This document shows positions 21,201 to 34,690 of a DNA stretch of 64,000 nt, one piece after another; within the stretch, counting starts at the first letter, position 1, and the number at the start of each line of letters is the position of its first letter. Under the pieces are notes generated by a model that worked only from the letters and a program-made list of their open reading frames with translations, made no database searches and was not told where the DNA came from. Source of the DNA: Mya arenaria (lineage: Eukaryota > Mollusca > Bivalvia > Myida > Myidae); the NCBI RefSeq assembly GCF_026914265.1, contig NC_069134.1, positions 12,691,758 to 12,755,757 on the forward strand, written 5' to 3'. The translations under genes and the position numbers were made by a program.

Positions 21201-22502
21201 TATTTTAGTAAATCATAATTCAAATCCCTTATGCAGATGATACATGTATGTTAAAAAGTTATCACATTTTGTCCAAAAACTCAGAGGTATTATTTTCAGT
21301 CGTACAATTAGAATCTGAGTACTTATTTAAAAAAAAATCTTTACAATATAATTTAACCTTGCGTAAACCTAGTCAGGATCAGCAAATACACACAGGGAAC
21401 CAGAGAAGTGTAAACCAAGGTCGTGGATTAATAGTGTAATATAACCTCATAATCTAAGCTTACTAAGAGATATTCATAATTTGTTATAATTCTGTTGATA
21501 ACAAAACAACAAAAATAGATTTTTTAAAAGTGAGTAAAGCTGAAAACATAAAATCACTTTATTTATATATTTAAAAAAAAATAAAACATGAAAGTAGGTC
21601 AATCCCATCAACCCCCAGTGTCTACGCCATTTTAAAAACAGTCAACGGTAACCGAATTATATTTTTCGGACAAATACATTTTGGAGTCTAAACTTGCATT
21701 TGATTCCAGTATTTACATAGTTTCTCATTTTAGAATATATACTTTTATAAGTTCAGTAACTTAAATTTATTTTGAGAAAATAAAATACGACCAAATTTAG
21801 ACGCATTAATTTTTGTGTTGGTGGGTGGGGTAATTGTTATTGTTTTGACAGGAGAACAAAGCCAACGATTACGCATTGCAGTACCTTTCCATCCCCCTTT
21901 TGTTCCGTGTAGATATTACTTCTACGGTTTAATTATTCAACCATTAAAGTTGTATGTTTGTTTTCATCATAAAAGTTAACATCACACATTCCAGTTTATG
22001 TGTTTGGACAAGTTCTATTTTTGCCTTTGCTATCTGTAGTATGTACAATTTAAAACATAACAGCTGGACATTGATACTCCAGGTTTTAGGAGGAAAATAG
22101 ATGTGTATAGTATGTCTTAAAAAATTAATATGTTTTACTTCATGTTTGAAGATGTTTTTATAAAATATGTCATCATGTCTGAATATCACAGAGCCATATT
22201 GATTTTGCTAGTTCTAGTACTTCTACATACACATTAATGTTATAAAATGTCTTCAAAATTTTTAAATTTTGGTATTTTCTCCAGTGAAACTGTTAATTTT
22301 GTTATCTTAATTTATTGAATATAATAATTCATGTATTAATATTATCAGAACCATTTCATGCTTTTGATCTAAATTTGTAATTATTATTATGATCAATTTC
22401 ATATTCGCAGGTAGGAGCATGGTGTAGCAGTTTAATCCAACATGAAGAAGGAACTAAGTATCAACAAGTAATTAACAAGAAAAAGCAGAATCTACATCAA
22501 AC

Positions 22503-25500
22503 ATGGATCCTGAATATGAAAAACGTCTACTTAGACAACAAAATGGGGGATCTCCATACTCATCACCATATTCTTCGGTATGGATTTATGACTTTAAGTT
22601 AGATTAAGAGCATTGCCCAGAATAATTGATTGGTCTTCATTTCTCTTATATTGTAATGAATGAATAAAAGGTCTTAAAAATGAATATTTTTAAGACAATA
22701 TGTTGTTTTTTAACAGGATAACTTGAATCTATTTTTGTTATATAAAGGAAAATAATATGACTAAACATGTCAGTAGAGAATACATTTTGTACTATAATGA
22801 TCTAGTCGTTAATAATATTATTGTCATGTTTTGTTGTTTTTTTTTGCAACAAAGTAGCATCAATTAAACATAAGCCAGTATCAAAACAAGATTTAGGAAA
22901 TACAGTTAAGACCTCTAGACATTTGTGATGTTTATGTAGATTTAATATTCTTTAAGTAATGGCTACTTGAATGAAATGGCATCTGAAATATATAAATTAT
23001 AATAATGCTTACCCTGGTACATGTTCTGATTGCAGCCACTGTCTCTCAGCCCAGGAAGTCCTATGTCATCACCGAGTAAAGAGAAATATGGGGACAGATT
23101 CATACCAGCAAGATCTGGAGCTGCCTGGCACATCAACTTCAATCTTAATTCGGTACATTTTAAATAGCTTGTTTTGTCTGTTGAATTTCCACAAGTACAG
23201 GTAAAAAGCCTTGTAAATGGAAGATAAAGAATGCTTTACATGGTTAACAAGGCCCTCAATCTACTCATTGAGAATCACTTCTTCACCCTGAGGATAAACT
23301 TTTAAAAAAAAGTCCTGAAATCTGATGATGATGTCAAACATTTTTTACCTTTGATTCAAACAATGAGGCATATAAATAATCATGATATGCGATTAAGCAT
23401 CAGGGATTCTGAAGTATTGGATTTAGAGTTTTTTTTACTTCAGACTATTGTAGAAGTACATTTGTAACTGTAAAGATCATGTTTTTTGCTCGGACTTTGA
23501 TTATAAATGTCTTTGCCAACAATTTCCAACGGAGCCTTAGCCCTTTGACTCTAGTTGGGCATGAATCCCTCATACTCAAACAGACCCTTGGCTATTTCTC
23601 AGGATTGGCAATTATCAGCTGTAAGAAGCAGGGGAGCATGTTAGAAGTTATTAAAAAGGAAAGCATTTTAAATATCATGATTTTTCTCCATTCTTTGTAG
23701 GAAAGTCCAAGACAGTCTCCAGTTGCCAGTAGGAAAGCTCGAGAAGTTGCCAATGACCAAGCTAAGGACGGCTTGGCCTACAATTGCCTTCTGAAGAATG
23801 AGCTCCTGTCAGCTGGTATTGAGGATCTAAAGGTACATGCACAAACTATGGTCCTTTTCAAATTTGTATTATAATATTAGTTTATAATTTTATTATGCCC
23901 CCTTTTGAAAAAAGTGGGGTATATTGTTTTGCACATGTCGGTCGGTCGGTCGGTCTGTCTGTCTGTCGGTCGGTCGGTCGGAATACCAAATGGTTTCCGA
24001 TCAATAACTTGAGAACGCTTTGACCGAGGGACCTCATACTTGGTATGTGTATTGGTCATCACCAGCAGATGAACCCTATTGATTTTGAGGTCAGTGGGTC
24101 AAAGGTCAAGGTCAGTGTGACCTTTACATGAAAAACGGTTTCCGATCAATAACTTGAGAACGCTTTGACCCAGGAACCTCATACTTGGTAGGTGTATTGG
24201 TCATGACCAGCAGATGAACCCTATTGATTTTGAGGTCAGTGGGTCAAAGGTCAAGGTCAGTGTGACCTTAACATGAAAAACGGTTTCCGATCAATAACTT
24301 GAGAACGCTTTGACCCAGGGACCTCATACTAGTTTAAGACAATTTGATCAAGGGAAGTAAAAGCATTGAGACAAAAAAGGTATTTTGCCTGATATACAGG
24401 TTTAACTGTTTCTTACGGTAGTATATTGCTATGGAATGGAATGAAATAATTAAATGTTATCAATATAATATAATGACAACTAACTAGTCACAACATTATT
24501 TCTTACAGGATCAGCAACCAGATGAAAGAAGAATTTTAGTTCCAAAAGAGAGCAAGAACTTGTTCAGGGTATGTCATATAAACTATGTTCAATTGATTCG
24601 TATTTTGCAATTTAAGTTTTTAAAAAATGTAAGTTATTTTAGTATATACACTTATTTTTGCTATTAAAAATAAAATAATTGGAAAATGGTATAGATTTTA
24701 TTGTATCTTAGGTAGATTTTTCACTTGATGTAAAAAAAGCTTCCTACAACCCTGAGGATTACTGCTTACAGGTTTTCTACTCTTCAACTATTTGAAATTT
24801 CGGGATGCGCATTTTCTTCTCAACTAATCTTAGCTCAAATTTCAACAAAGCTCAAATTTTGACAAATGATAATATAGATTCAATAGTTGTATCTTTATCA
24901 GATAAGATTAACAGATCTAAATCCATGGTTATCATTACCATGGATTAAGATCTGTTGTGTGCTTGGCCTTTAATGTCCATATTTTAGCCTATATTTCAAA
25001 AGTGACCTCCATTTTTCCTGCAGTACCATGTGCCACGTAGGAGCTCAGACGCTGAATCATCTCCATACTCCCTTTCACCTGTGGGCAGCAAAAGTCAGAA
25101 ACTACTGCGCTCTCCAAGGAAGGTGGGTTGTGTATTGTAATTGCTTTGGTGTCAACATTGGCATCAACTTGCAAAAGCTTTAACCTTCGCCATAACTTAA
25201 AAATTGTTCATGAAATTCATATGAAACTTGACTCACATTTTGCATGTGATATTGTTCACTTGTTTATACTATAATATAGTATATATTTATCATGGTCAAT
25301 ATTTCTGGCCTTTAATAATTATTGAGGTGTGCCCATTGTTTGACTGTAGAACCCCCCAAGATAATATTGGCGATCAGTTCATGGCACTATTCAGCACTGA
25401 ACAGTATAAATTAAACTGCTGTAATAAAGTTGTTCATATATAAGATGACTAAGCAAGCAGTTCCATGGGGAAAATGTGAAACTTAAGGATCTTTTGTCAG

Positions 25501-28500
25501 TAACCTCTTATTCATAATTGAAGGATTTTATCTTTGAATGACTCGTTAATTGTACTTTTGTCAAGTTTGTCTGTTGTGTTTCAGGCGGTGAGAAAGATCT
25601 CCAAGATACCGTTCAAGGTCCTAGATGCCCCCGAGCTACAGGACGATTTTTACCTGAACCTAGTGGACTGGTCCTCCCAGAATGTGCTTAGTGTCGGCCT
25701 CCATACGTGTGTTTACCTGTGGAGTGCTTGTACCAGCCAGGTTTGTTATTCCATACAGCCATGACAGTTGGCAGATAGATTGAATTTTTTCCAATGAATT
25801 TATCTTTAAATTCTTAATTTCATAACATGTTGTATTCAAGGTTTAATAACTACATGTTGGTAAAATTATGTTCATCTGCTGCACTTTGTCTAAAATATTT
25901 ATTAACTTAGATGACATATTTCAGGTGACGAGACTATGTGACCTGTCAGGAGATGGAGATAAAGTGACCTCTGTGTCTTGGGCTGAGAGGGTATGTGTAC
26001 ATTTCATTGTTTGAATTTAAAAACAAGTTTGTTTTATACTACATTGCCTTCAATGTGATACTGGCTGCTTGTTTTCAATGTATTGATAAACATGTGAGGA
26101 TGAGCGCATATAAACTTGAGTGTGTTCCTACTTGGTTCTCCCTCACTGCCAAAGCTTGGTTTATTAATATAATGATTATATAGAGTTGTGTAATGGGTAC
26201 ATTTCCTGTAAGGTTGTTTGTCTCTTGTGAATTGTTTATTTGGTCTTGATCATTGCTTCTTTGAACAGGCTATTTGGCTTGTCCCAGTAGGTGGAAGAAT
26301 ATTGGAGGGAGTTATGCCCTTAAGTCAACTGTGGTGAAACTCTGCCATTGTTTGCAATGCTCTTCTTTCATTAAATAATTTAAGTTTTATGCTATTTGCC
26401 TGCAATCATATGTCAAGGGCACTTTTATAGATATGAGATAAGTACATTATGTATGTGTGGTTTATAAAATGGAAATGATATGCTGTAATTGATTGATGAA
26501 AAATCATTGGGCATAATTATGTACTACCAATTATGTTAACCTCTGTTGAATATGTGGGTATTATATCAAATGTTGCTGTGAAACAGGGTAACCTGGTGGC
26601 AGTTGGCACACATAAGGGCTATGTCCAGATCTGGGATGTGGCTGCCTCCAAGAAAATTAACACACTGGAGGGACACAGTGCTAGAGTCGGTAAGAATGAG
26701 AAATGCATAATGGAAGTTTGTTTGGCACATAGTCATTAAGTTAGCTTATTCTGTTTTCTACTGTAATTTTTTTCATGTGCAAAAAAAATTAAGCAAGGTT
26801 TTAAATTAAATGCATTTTTTTTTTTCATTTCTTCAAAAGTCCTTTTTTTTACCTGATTTTGGCCTTAAAGTTTATTCACTGATGTAGAAGAACATTTTTG
26901 TTGATGTTTTGACATTTCAAAATTCAGGAGCATTAGCTTGGAATGGGGACATGCTGTCATCAGGCAGTCGAGACAGATTGATTCTTCAGCGAGACATTCG
27001 CACCCCGTCTGTTGCTCCTGAGCGTCGTTTGACAGGGCATAGACAGGAAGTGTGCGGCCTCAAATGGTCCCCGGACCACCAACATTTAGCCTCTGGTGGC
27101 AATGACAATAAACTGTTTGTGTGGAATATGACAAGTGTTTCCCCTGTACAGACATACACAGACCACCTGGCAGCAGTGAAGGCGATAGCCTGGTCCCCAC
27201 ACCAGCATGGGTTGCTGGCCAGTGGAGGGGGCACTGCTGACCGGTGTATACGATTCTGGAATACGCTCACTGGACAGCCCCTCCAGAGCGTGGATACAGG
27301 GTCCCAAGTGTGCAATCTGGCTTGGTCCAAACACTCAAATGAACTGGTAAGCAATCCCTTACAAAATTAGGCTCTTGAATCTGGATCAATAAATCAAAAC
27401 CCCAATTCATTTATTGTCAGTTTACAATTGTAAAAAAAGCCCTGCTTTGTTAATTAAAATTTGATCAAGCCCAGCAACCATCATACTACCATGTACAAAT
27501 ATGCTTATTTCAATTCACAGATTATAAAATCATCTGATCAATCATTGTAAAAGGTATTCTTTAACTTGTAAATAATGATACGTCAGTTAATCACTTGATG
27601 TGGTATGCTACCATTGCTACTTATTTACATGTGTTTGCAGGTGAGCACACATGGCTACTCCCAGAACCAAATCCTAGTGTGGAAATACCCCTCCCTTGTC
27701 CAGATTGCTAAGCTCACAGGCCACTCATTCAGAGTATTATACCTTGTAAGTACTTATCGTTGTGCACAAGTTGTACTTGATAAAGCCTAGCTCAATGCTT
27801 TACTTTAAACTTGACAAGGCTGATATAATCTTTGTAGAGGGTTGTCACCCCTTGACAAAGATTGTATCAACCTTGTCTTGTTCAAAGAAAAGTATTGAGC
27901 TAGGTATAGCAACCAAATCTCCATTTGAGATTATCATGCATGTGCATCGTGCATATAAGTGCCATGTTTAATTGATCTGGGTTTTTTTCAAAGAAAATGG
28001 GTCAAGGTATTGTTATCGCCTTGGTATTTTCTGCATTGTTGTCAACATTGTCCATAATAAAACAACAATCAAGCCATTGAACTGAAATTTGGTTGACGTG
28101 GTCACAGAGGCAATAGTAAATGTACGCATAATCATCAAGGCTAATAACTCGGGCATAATGAGGATTGAGTTTTTTTAATGCAAAAAAACAGACAATTGTT
28201 AAACAGACAATAGTCTATTGTTGTTCTCTTTGTGGCCTTCTTGTTTAACATCAAAGTGATATCATAAGGTTTCTAAAGACTTGTTTCCAATAAACACTTA
28301 AGTTGCAGATGACTTTTATAAACTATGAACATTATTACAGGCAATGTCACCTGATGGTGAAGCCATAGTCACTGGTGCTGGGGATGAGACTCTCCGATTC
28401 TGGAATGTATTCAGTAAAACCAGATCCAACAAGGTATGTATGCTGTCTTTGTTTTAAATACAGGATCACCTATGTTTTCTTAACAGTAAACTACTAGTCT

Positions 28501-28858
28501 TAAATGCAAAGAATGGAAATCATTTGGTATCACTTGATATGGTAAACTATTTTTTTTTCGGTACCATGAAATTGATGCAGACAAACCTATTAGCAATATC
28601 TAACAAATAATTCATAATTGCATCAGAAAAGTTAATTTGATTGTAATAACTAATTGTTGTAATGATAATTCAAGGAAAGTGGTTTTAAATCCAGTCATTA
28701 TTGTGAATTATTTTTTACTTTTTTGCTTTTCAAAACACTTGCTGATTTGAATATATTATTTGAATCAAAGAGTGCAAGAAAACTGTTAATTTAACATTAT
28801 TTTCTTTGTGTTTCAGGAATCCAAGTCAGTGTTGAATCTCTTCACTCGCATCCGATAG
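22503..28858 (+). CDS. FZR1: Fizzy-related protein FZR1/CDH1, APC/C activator, 12 exons
   Basis: Coding exons: 22503-22577, 23036-23152, 23701-23832, 24509-24568, 25024-25122, 25585-25740, 25925-25990, 26587-26689, 26928-27346, 27641-27745, 28341-28433 and 28817-28858. All introns are GT-AG and phases agree, giving 488 aa (human about 496). The protein activates the anaphase-promoting complex in late mitosis and G1 by presenting D-box and KEN substrates. Seen: the N-terminus [12 protein letters not shown], the C-box DRFIPAR (about residues 45-51), many Ser-Pro sites ([34 protein letters not shown]) expected to be CDK targets that block APC/C binding, a seven-bladed WD40 propeller from exon 6 onward ([52 protein letters not shown]), and the C-terminal IR tail (LFTRIR) that docks on APC3. 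The N-terminal segment before the C-box is shorter than in vertebrates. A splice acceptor at 22408-22410 probably begins the exon carrying the start codon. The identification is firm. Confidence 0.97.
23893..24335 (+). mobile_element. Tandem-core repeat element in FZR1 intron 3 (~145 bp units)
   Basis: A start block with a GCCCCCTTTTG motif and a (GGTC/TGTC)n tract is followed by about 2.3 copies of a ~145-bp unit. The anchor TTTCCGATCAATAACTTGAG occurs at about 23994, 24139 and 24284. Each unit carries GGGTCAAAGGTCAAGGTCA (24096-24114 and 24241-24259). The right end appears truncated. Confidence 0.65.
24910..24955. repeat. Near-perfect 19-bp stem-loop in FZR1 intron 4
   Basis: Arms AACAGATCTAAATCCATGG and CCATGGATTAAGATCTGTT differ at one position and close over an eight-base loop. 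No target duplication or family member was found in the window. Confidence 0.6.
27786..27904. repeat. 119-base imperfect long hairpin in FZR1 intron 10
   Basis: Outer arms CCTAGCTCAATGCTTT and its near-inverse (AAAGTATTGAGCTAGG) continue inward through paired blocks ACAAGGCTGATATAATCTTT and AAAGATTGTATCAACCTTGT to a small GGG...CCC apex. One internal bulge region is unpaired. It could be a short palindromic MITE or a structured intronic RNA. Confidence 0.6.
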
Positions 28859-30010
28859 ACAGCCTCACCCCCACCTTCATGATTATTCACTCCAGTTTTC
28901 ATCCATGCACCACTCATTATAAACTTTGATCATGAAAAAGTTGGGATAACTTCGTAAACGGCATTGACATTAGCATTTTCACTTGGTCATGAATCATGCA
29001 GAATCATGTAGATAAATGAGAAAGAAAATGTTCAGAATGTTCGGTTGAATTAAGTATTAGATTTTGTGAAGATGAATGCAGGAATTTTAGGGCGCAGATG
29101 TTCTTAACTGTAAATTGATTTACATTTTTTATAATGATGTGTAATTGGAATATTTGGCCAAGTGCTCCAACCGTCTTTGTTTTTCGTCGAGATTTTTATC
29201 ACGTTTTTTGGATTGTGCAAGTCACAATGGTCAGTTTTGATAACAAATTCTTTTAGCTTTATATTTTACAAGCATTTATAAATATACATCATTGCATTCT
29301 TTTGATAGGGGGCTTTTACTATTGATTTATATGGGTTTAAATCTTTATTTTGGATAAAGATAGGGAAACATAAATGAAACTGCAATGGGAAAACTGTCTC
29401 CAAAAAAGACAAATATTAAAATAAATGCCTTGTGAATTAACAAAAATTGTACACCGTATGGAAGAATTAATAAACATCCAAGACTAGATATATATTTTTT
29501 CTTAAATTCGTATCATTTAACTGTTCTAAAAATATTTCTCTATCAGACTTTTTGAAGAATTGTTGATTTTATTATTTTATTATGTCTTTTAAAATGCAGA
29601 TTTTTTTTATGAATGTTGACTATGAAACATACATTTGACAAACTAACTGAAAAGACTGGATACAAATATTTTTTTCTTCTGAAGTATTAGTATATAGAAA
29701 ACAAACATGTTTTTGTTTACTATTATTTAATTTAATAATGTGTACATGTGGTGTGAAAATGACATGATATTGATATAATGCAGCCTTTTTTTGTGTGGAA
29801 ATTTGGTGGTTCTCTCACAGCATCAAATATCAATACATCTTGTGGCTCTATTTATAACCAGTAAAGGGGTCGATGCTTGTAATACAACATAAACCGACTG
29901 TGCAATAATCAATGAGTTGTTCTAGTGAAGAATAACGTATGTGTGATCATTTAATTGTAGTTAGAGTACATGTTGACATTTATATTGTAATTAAAGTTTA
30001 TTTATAATTG
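28859..30010 (+). other. FZR1 3' UTR and downstream spacer
   Basis: No gene was seen after the FZR1 stop. Candidate polyadenylation hexamers AATAAA lie at 29420-29425 and 29469-29474, giving a 3' UTR of about 0.6 kb. A further AT-rich stretch reaches about 30930 with nothing recognisable. Confidence 0.4.
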
Positions 30011-30931
30011 TGTTGATATTTGATAATTATTATTCATATCATTTTTTTCATTTATCTTAATAAGTTTTGAAAAATTGACAAATAACAAAAGCTTGAGAAA
30101 AGTAAACAGTGAGTTAAAGTCTTTGTAAATATTTTAATATAGCTTAGATAATTTTAAAATTAATTGGAATATAGTCAAATAATTATATAAAGGTCTCTGA
30201 AAATGAAAAACAATATGTAGACATTTCAATGGTATCCTATTATTCTCTCTAAACACTCACATTGTGTATTTGAGTAAAACAGTTAAAATTAAAACAAATT
30301 TTGTTTTATTTCTTATGCTCCTTTTTTGGTTTGTTTTTTAGAGATTGTTTATTGTCATGTAAGTTATTAATAAATATTAGAAAATTCATATGATTTGAGT
30401 TTTATAAACATTGCGAAAAGTATAAGTAACATTTATTTTACCTTTATGTCACAATGATTAACAAGTAACATTAGCTCCATAGCGACAAAAGCTTTTTAGT
30501 TTTATAGCAACAATGGAATTAATAAGTTTCAAAATCTGCTATACACGTGAGCTTAAGAACCATAAAATCGTTCTATTGTAATAAGTAATCAATGATGATG
30601 CACCCAGTGGGGATAGAATCCAGAACCCTCTGTTCCAATGTCTGTCTGTCTAATGTTCAGAAAATCATTTGGCACCAAGGCCAAAAATAATAAAATGGAA
30701 TGGAAAGGGTTTTTATCCTTTTCAAAAACAGGAAGGGTAGGTTGGCTTTTTTTATGAGGCTTTATGTAGGAATGTTATTGGGTAACGGCACTAAAGTTAT
30801 ATTTTTTGTGTGGAGCATACATTATCTGGTTAAAGCTTTAAAAGTTTTAAACTGCATATAAAAACACACTTAATTTTATTTGTATTTTTACCAACAGACT
30901 TTAAAAAAGATAGGGAAATAAATATATCTCA

Positions 30932-31190
30932 ACACGCTTGACTATCAATCCAGGGGTCGCAGGTTTGATTCCCCGTTGCATAAAAAAAAATACTTATCAT
31001 CTTCCGGGTGGGACGTTTAATGGGGGTCCTGTGTGACATGGCTATACACTAGTGCCCGTTAAAGAAGAAGGGTAGCTCAACCAGGGTTACATTCTGTCTG
31101 TTCACTATGGTCAAAAGCCTGAAATGACTAACAATCTTAATGGAGCACCGAATGGGCAAGGCCTGAGTGCGAGTATACATAAGCTTACAC
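30932..31190 (+). mobile_element. tRNA-derived SINE, 5'-truncated
   Basis: It begins inside the tRNA-like head: CTTGACTATCAATCCAGGG, then a B box in GCAGGTTTGATTCCCCG. A conserved core follows (TTCCGGGTGGGACGTTTAAT, GGGGGTCCTGTGTGAC, then GCCCGTTAAAGAA). It shares core and tail (AATGACTAACAATCTTA) with the minus-strand copy at 49019-49290. The A box present in that copy is missing here. Confidence 0.75.
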
Positions 31191-32599
31191 ACCATCATAT
31201 TATATCTCTTCAAGTGATAAATTCTTCTGAAGTATTTCTATTTTCGTAGAAATGAACAGTCTTTGATTGAGGAGTCGAGGAGTATCATGGTAATCACCCT
31301 GTTATTCCATTTAATTATAGGGCATGAGAATATATATATATTAAAAAATGTACCTAAAACGGACCGCTTTTCTTGTTTCTATAATACATTGAATTCTACA
31401 GGTAATAGACCAGAAGTCAAAAAATGCAGAAATAAATCTTGTTTATAGGCACAAGGCAAGCCGAGCCGTTTTGTCTAATACTGTTCTTAAGGCTCAAAGC
31501 GTCTCTCGAAGACCCTGAACAATTATAGAAAAAACGTAAACAAATGATTTTAACGCCACACAAGATCATATGTTTCATTTATTAAGGTAAAATTATGAAG
31601 TTATTTTGATGTCAATTTATTCCAAACCTATGTGGCTATTATAAAATAATGAAACGTTTCTGCTCGTGTATTTTCAATTGTCATATATTTTCGTGTCAAG
31701 TTTATTTCTGAGACTTCGTATTCACATGAGCCATTTTAGACCACCGAAACTTGAATGTATGATGCAGATCCCAACAGCTGCACCTGGCTTACTTTAAATA
31801 GTTACCTGTGGCCTCAGCTGGGTAAAATCAGTCTTGATCCTGAAAATGAAAAAATACAACATTTTATGGACTGCTTATCACATCATGGGACACAATACCC
31901 CTATTAATCATGATTTCTCGATAATATTTCATCATTCTATAAAATCTTAAAAGCCACTAGGGTTATATAATTGACAAGAGAAGAAACTTTCCCAAAGACA
32001 CTTAGTCATAAAAACGGTAAATTTTATAGATAATATACCAATCTTAAGCATACTGGCTAAGGTCACAAATCCGAACACTTTTTGATGTTTTTTACAATTA
32101 TCTTGGAGAGTTTATGTTGCAGTAAGTTAAACTTTCGTATGAAACATCTTTGGTTCATGTGAAAACAGAGCTCAAAGTACAGATTCACAATCTCGTCAAT
32201 TTTATGTCGAAAATTGTTCATTTTATGGACAGTAAATCACCCTTCAAATTATGCTATGGAGGGCACATATACCGAACACTTGAAAAGCGAAAATACATGG
32301 TCATACAATAAGTGATTTATTGTTTCTGAGTTTTTTTCAAAACATTCGCTTAACATTCGCTTCAAATGTAAACCGTGATTTCTATTTATAAATATCTTGA
32401 ATGTAGGTTAACATAACTGCAAAACCTAAAGATGCGCGTGCCCCCTCTGACGTCATTCCCCCATGTGCTACATTTTGATCTTTAAGCTTATAAACATTGA
32501 ATGGCATTTTTTAGAAAAATACTTAACAAAACAAGATGAAACTTCACAAGTGTGACCAAGGCAAGCCTCTGTATTGATCTAGATCCTTGAATAATCGAT
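31191..32599. other. Intergenic spacer without recognised features
   Basis: The stretch is AT-rich. A perfect CRE palindrome TGACGTCA lies at 32448-32455. A minus-strand segment at about 31806-31842 is flanked by AG and GT but codes for nothing recognisable. Nothing else could be supported. Confidence 0.4.
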
Positions 32600-33595
32600 C
32601 ACGGTAAACTTTTTGATACAATGGTCTCCCCGATACTGACATTTGGCTATGAAATTTGGGGATTCAAGGAATGTAATGAGATTGAAAAAGTACAGCTTTT
32701 CTTTTGTAAATATTTTCTCGGAGTTAAGAGTTCTGTAAATAACTGTGTGGCTTTAGGTGAATGTGGTAGACTACCAATGTTCACTATTTATGTCTCGAAA
32801 TGTGTAAAATATTGGTGCAAAGTATTACAAATGCCTGAAAATAGATTCCCTAGAAATTCATATATTATGATAAAAAATCTGGATAGTTTAGGTAGGCGTA
32901 CTTGGGCAACTTATATAAAAGAAATATTGTTTACATATGGCTTTGGGTATGCTTGGATTGCCCAGGATGTGGGAGATATAAATATATTTATGTGTCATTT
33001 TAAAATAAGAATTGCTGATTGTTGTAGACAAACATGGCTTGGTGATGTAAATAATTCCTCACGTTGTGATACTTATAAATGCTTTAAGTCTTTATTGAAT
33101 GTTGAAAGATACCTTAATATCAGTTTACCGTTTCCTGTACGAAAATCATTGGCAAGATTTAGAACATCTAGTCATAAACTTCATATTGAAATTGGTCGAT
33201 TTTTTTGTATTGATAGAAATGATCGCTTTTGTACTTATTGTTTATTGGATAAAGACATACTTGTTATTGAAGATGAATATCATGTGTTTTTTAAGTGTTC
33301 AAGATTTAATGACATCCGGGAAAATTATTTGTTCTCTTGGTATCGTGGAAATACTGACATTTTTCATTTCTATAATATGATGGCATCGGAAAATGTTACC
33401 CATATTAAATCCATTGCTCTTTACATTCATAAACTCATGTTAGCTATAGATAACACTTAACTTGTTAACCAAGAGACACAACTCTTATTTAGTTACATAT
33501 ATGCATTTTGTTATATTTGATTTGCATTGTAACATGTATTATGGGCTGGAGGCCTTTCATTGAATAAACTTTCGTTCGTTCGTTCGTTCGTTCGG
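32600..33595 (+). CDS. LINE ORF2 C-terminal region, 5'-truncated retrotransposon copy
   Basis: An uninterrupted frame of about 280 codons (32621-33460, and open upstream through KLFDTMVSPILTFGYEIWGF) encodes the region following the reverse-transcriptase core of a LINE. Typical blocks are the SPILTFGYEIWGF motif, RTWATYIKEILFTYGFGYAW, LARFRTSSHKLHIEIGRF, and a zinc-binding-like CTYC...EDEYHVFFKC. The catalytic domain is absent because the copy is 5'-truncated, as LINE insertions usually are. The 3' UTR ends in TTCG repeats (33571-33593). An intact frame of this length implies a fairly recent insertion. It is a mobile-element remnant, not a host gene. Confidence 0.8.
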
Positions 33596-34690
33596 TAAAC
33601 AAACGTGTGTTTTTGCCGGTGTTCGGGATTTGTGCCCTGTTCGGAAATGTACCGTCAACCAGTATCACTGCTTCCTGCGCAAAGAATAATAATTTTTTAC
33701 ATAGAAATGACACAACAAACTTACCAGTTATTCCAAATTATAACAGGAATCCGATTAAAATATACACACGTCAAAACTTTTCCATACGCAGGTCTTTTCG
33801 ACTAATTCTACTGCTGTTATGAGCGCCTGAAATGATCCTGATGGTATCATTATTTCATCATTCTTTTTCACAAAGTCTGCACATAGATCTGAGCATGTTT
33901 GTTTGTCAGCAATTGTTTACCAACTTTGGCATTGTAAACGTCAGTTGAGGATTCAGTGGTGAATCATATTGTTGAACTGTGAAGAATCTGATAAACCACT
34001 TAAACCAGTATGGGTTCAATGTTTTCCTCTTGGCCCCAGGTACAATTCTCAAGTCTATAAAATATACTTTCACATAATTTTCTTTCTTTGGTTTTCTCAG
34101 GACTTCTGGTATTGGAAACTTATTCCTATATGTGGCATAAAGGTTACAGTTAACAATGTTATAAGGTACAGAATACACACAATAAGTTCAAGTTCAAGGG
34201 TATGGTTTAGCTTTCCAAAATTCCCCCCAAAAGCCTTGCTATCAACATTAATTTGGAACATTGAATAGATGAGAGATGAACTGACACATGAACATACTTT
34301 GACTCTCCTGTTAACTGTTTGATAGTTGAAATGTTAACTAAAAACTGATCAAATTTTATGATAACAACCAAAGAGTTGAATAATGCAGGACATTTTCATA
34401 TAGTATCATAAGAGACTGTTAAGGATCCCAATTTTCTTTTAGATATATCCCGAAATTGAACGATATTTGTCTTAAGGGTGATCACGAAGAATTGTATGGA
34501 TGGTGGTCATCGAGAATGAAAAAGGCATTGTGGAAATGACATTAACTGAATGAACTTTTTTCATGCTGATGGGAAAACTGTCTCCAAAAATTGGTTCTGT
34601 TTCATTTTTTTTCTGATTTGTCTTAATGCAAGTCACTAGAACATATCAAAATGGAAATGCTAGATTTCCTAACCTCTTCCTGAAAGTCCT
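33596..34690. other. Intergenic spacer
   Basis: Short open frames occur on both strands (for example 33906-34178 and 33969-34268), but none has family resemblance or splice support. No repeat with clear ends was seen. Confidence 0.4.

Noticed and set aside
23938-23980. (GGTC)n tract as a possible independent microsatellite
   Set aside because: It is the characteristic leader of the tandem-core repeat element, and the same GACC tract ends the element at 55021-55056.
26986-27354. Minus-strand frames opposite FZR1 exon 9
   Set aside because: They are antisense shadows of a long, GC-richer coding exon whose plus-strand frame is certain.
31806-31842. Minus-strand mini-exon flanked by TTTTCAG and GTAAC
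   Set aside because: The ~34-base segment has good splice-like flanks but no partner exon or recognisable coding sequence was found.
33906-34268. Overlapping frames of 90-99 codons on both strands
   Set aside because: Neither has resemblance to a known protein, and both lie in ordinary AT-rich spacer.
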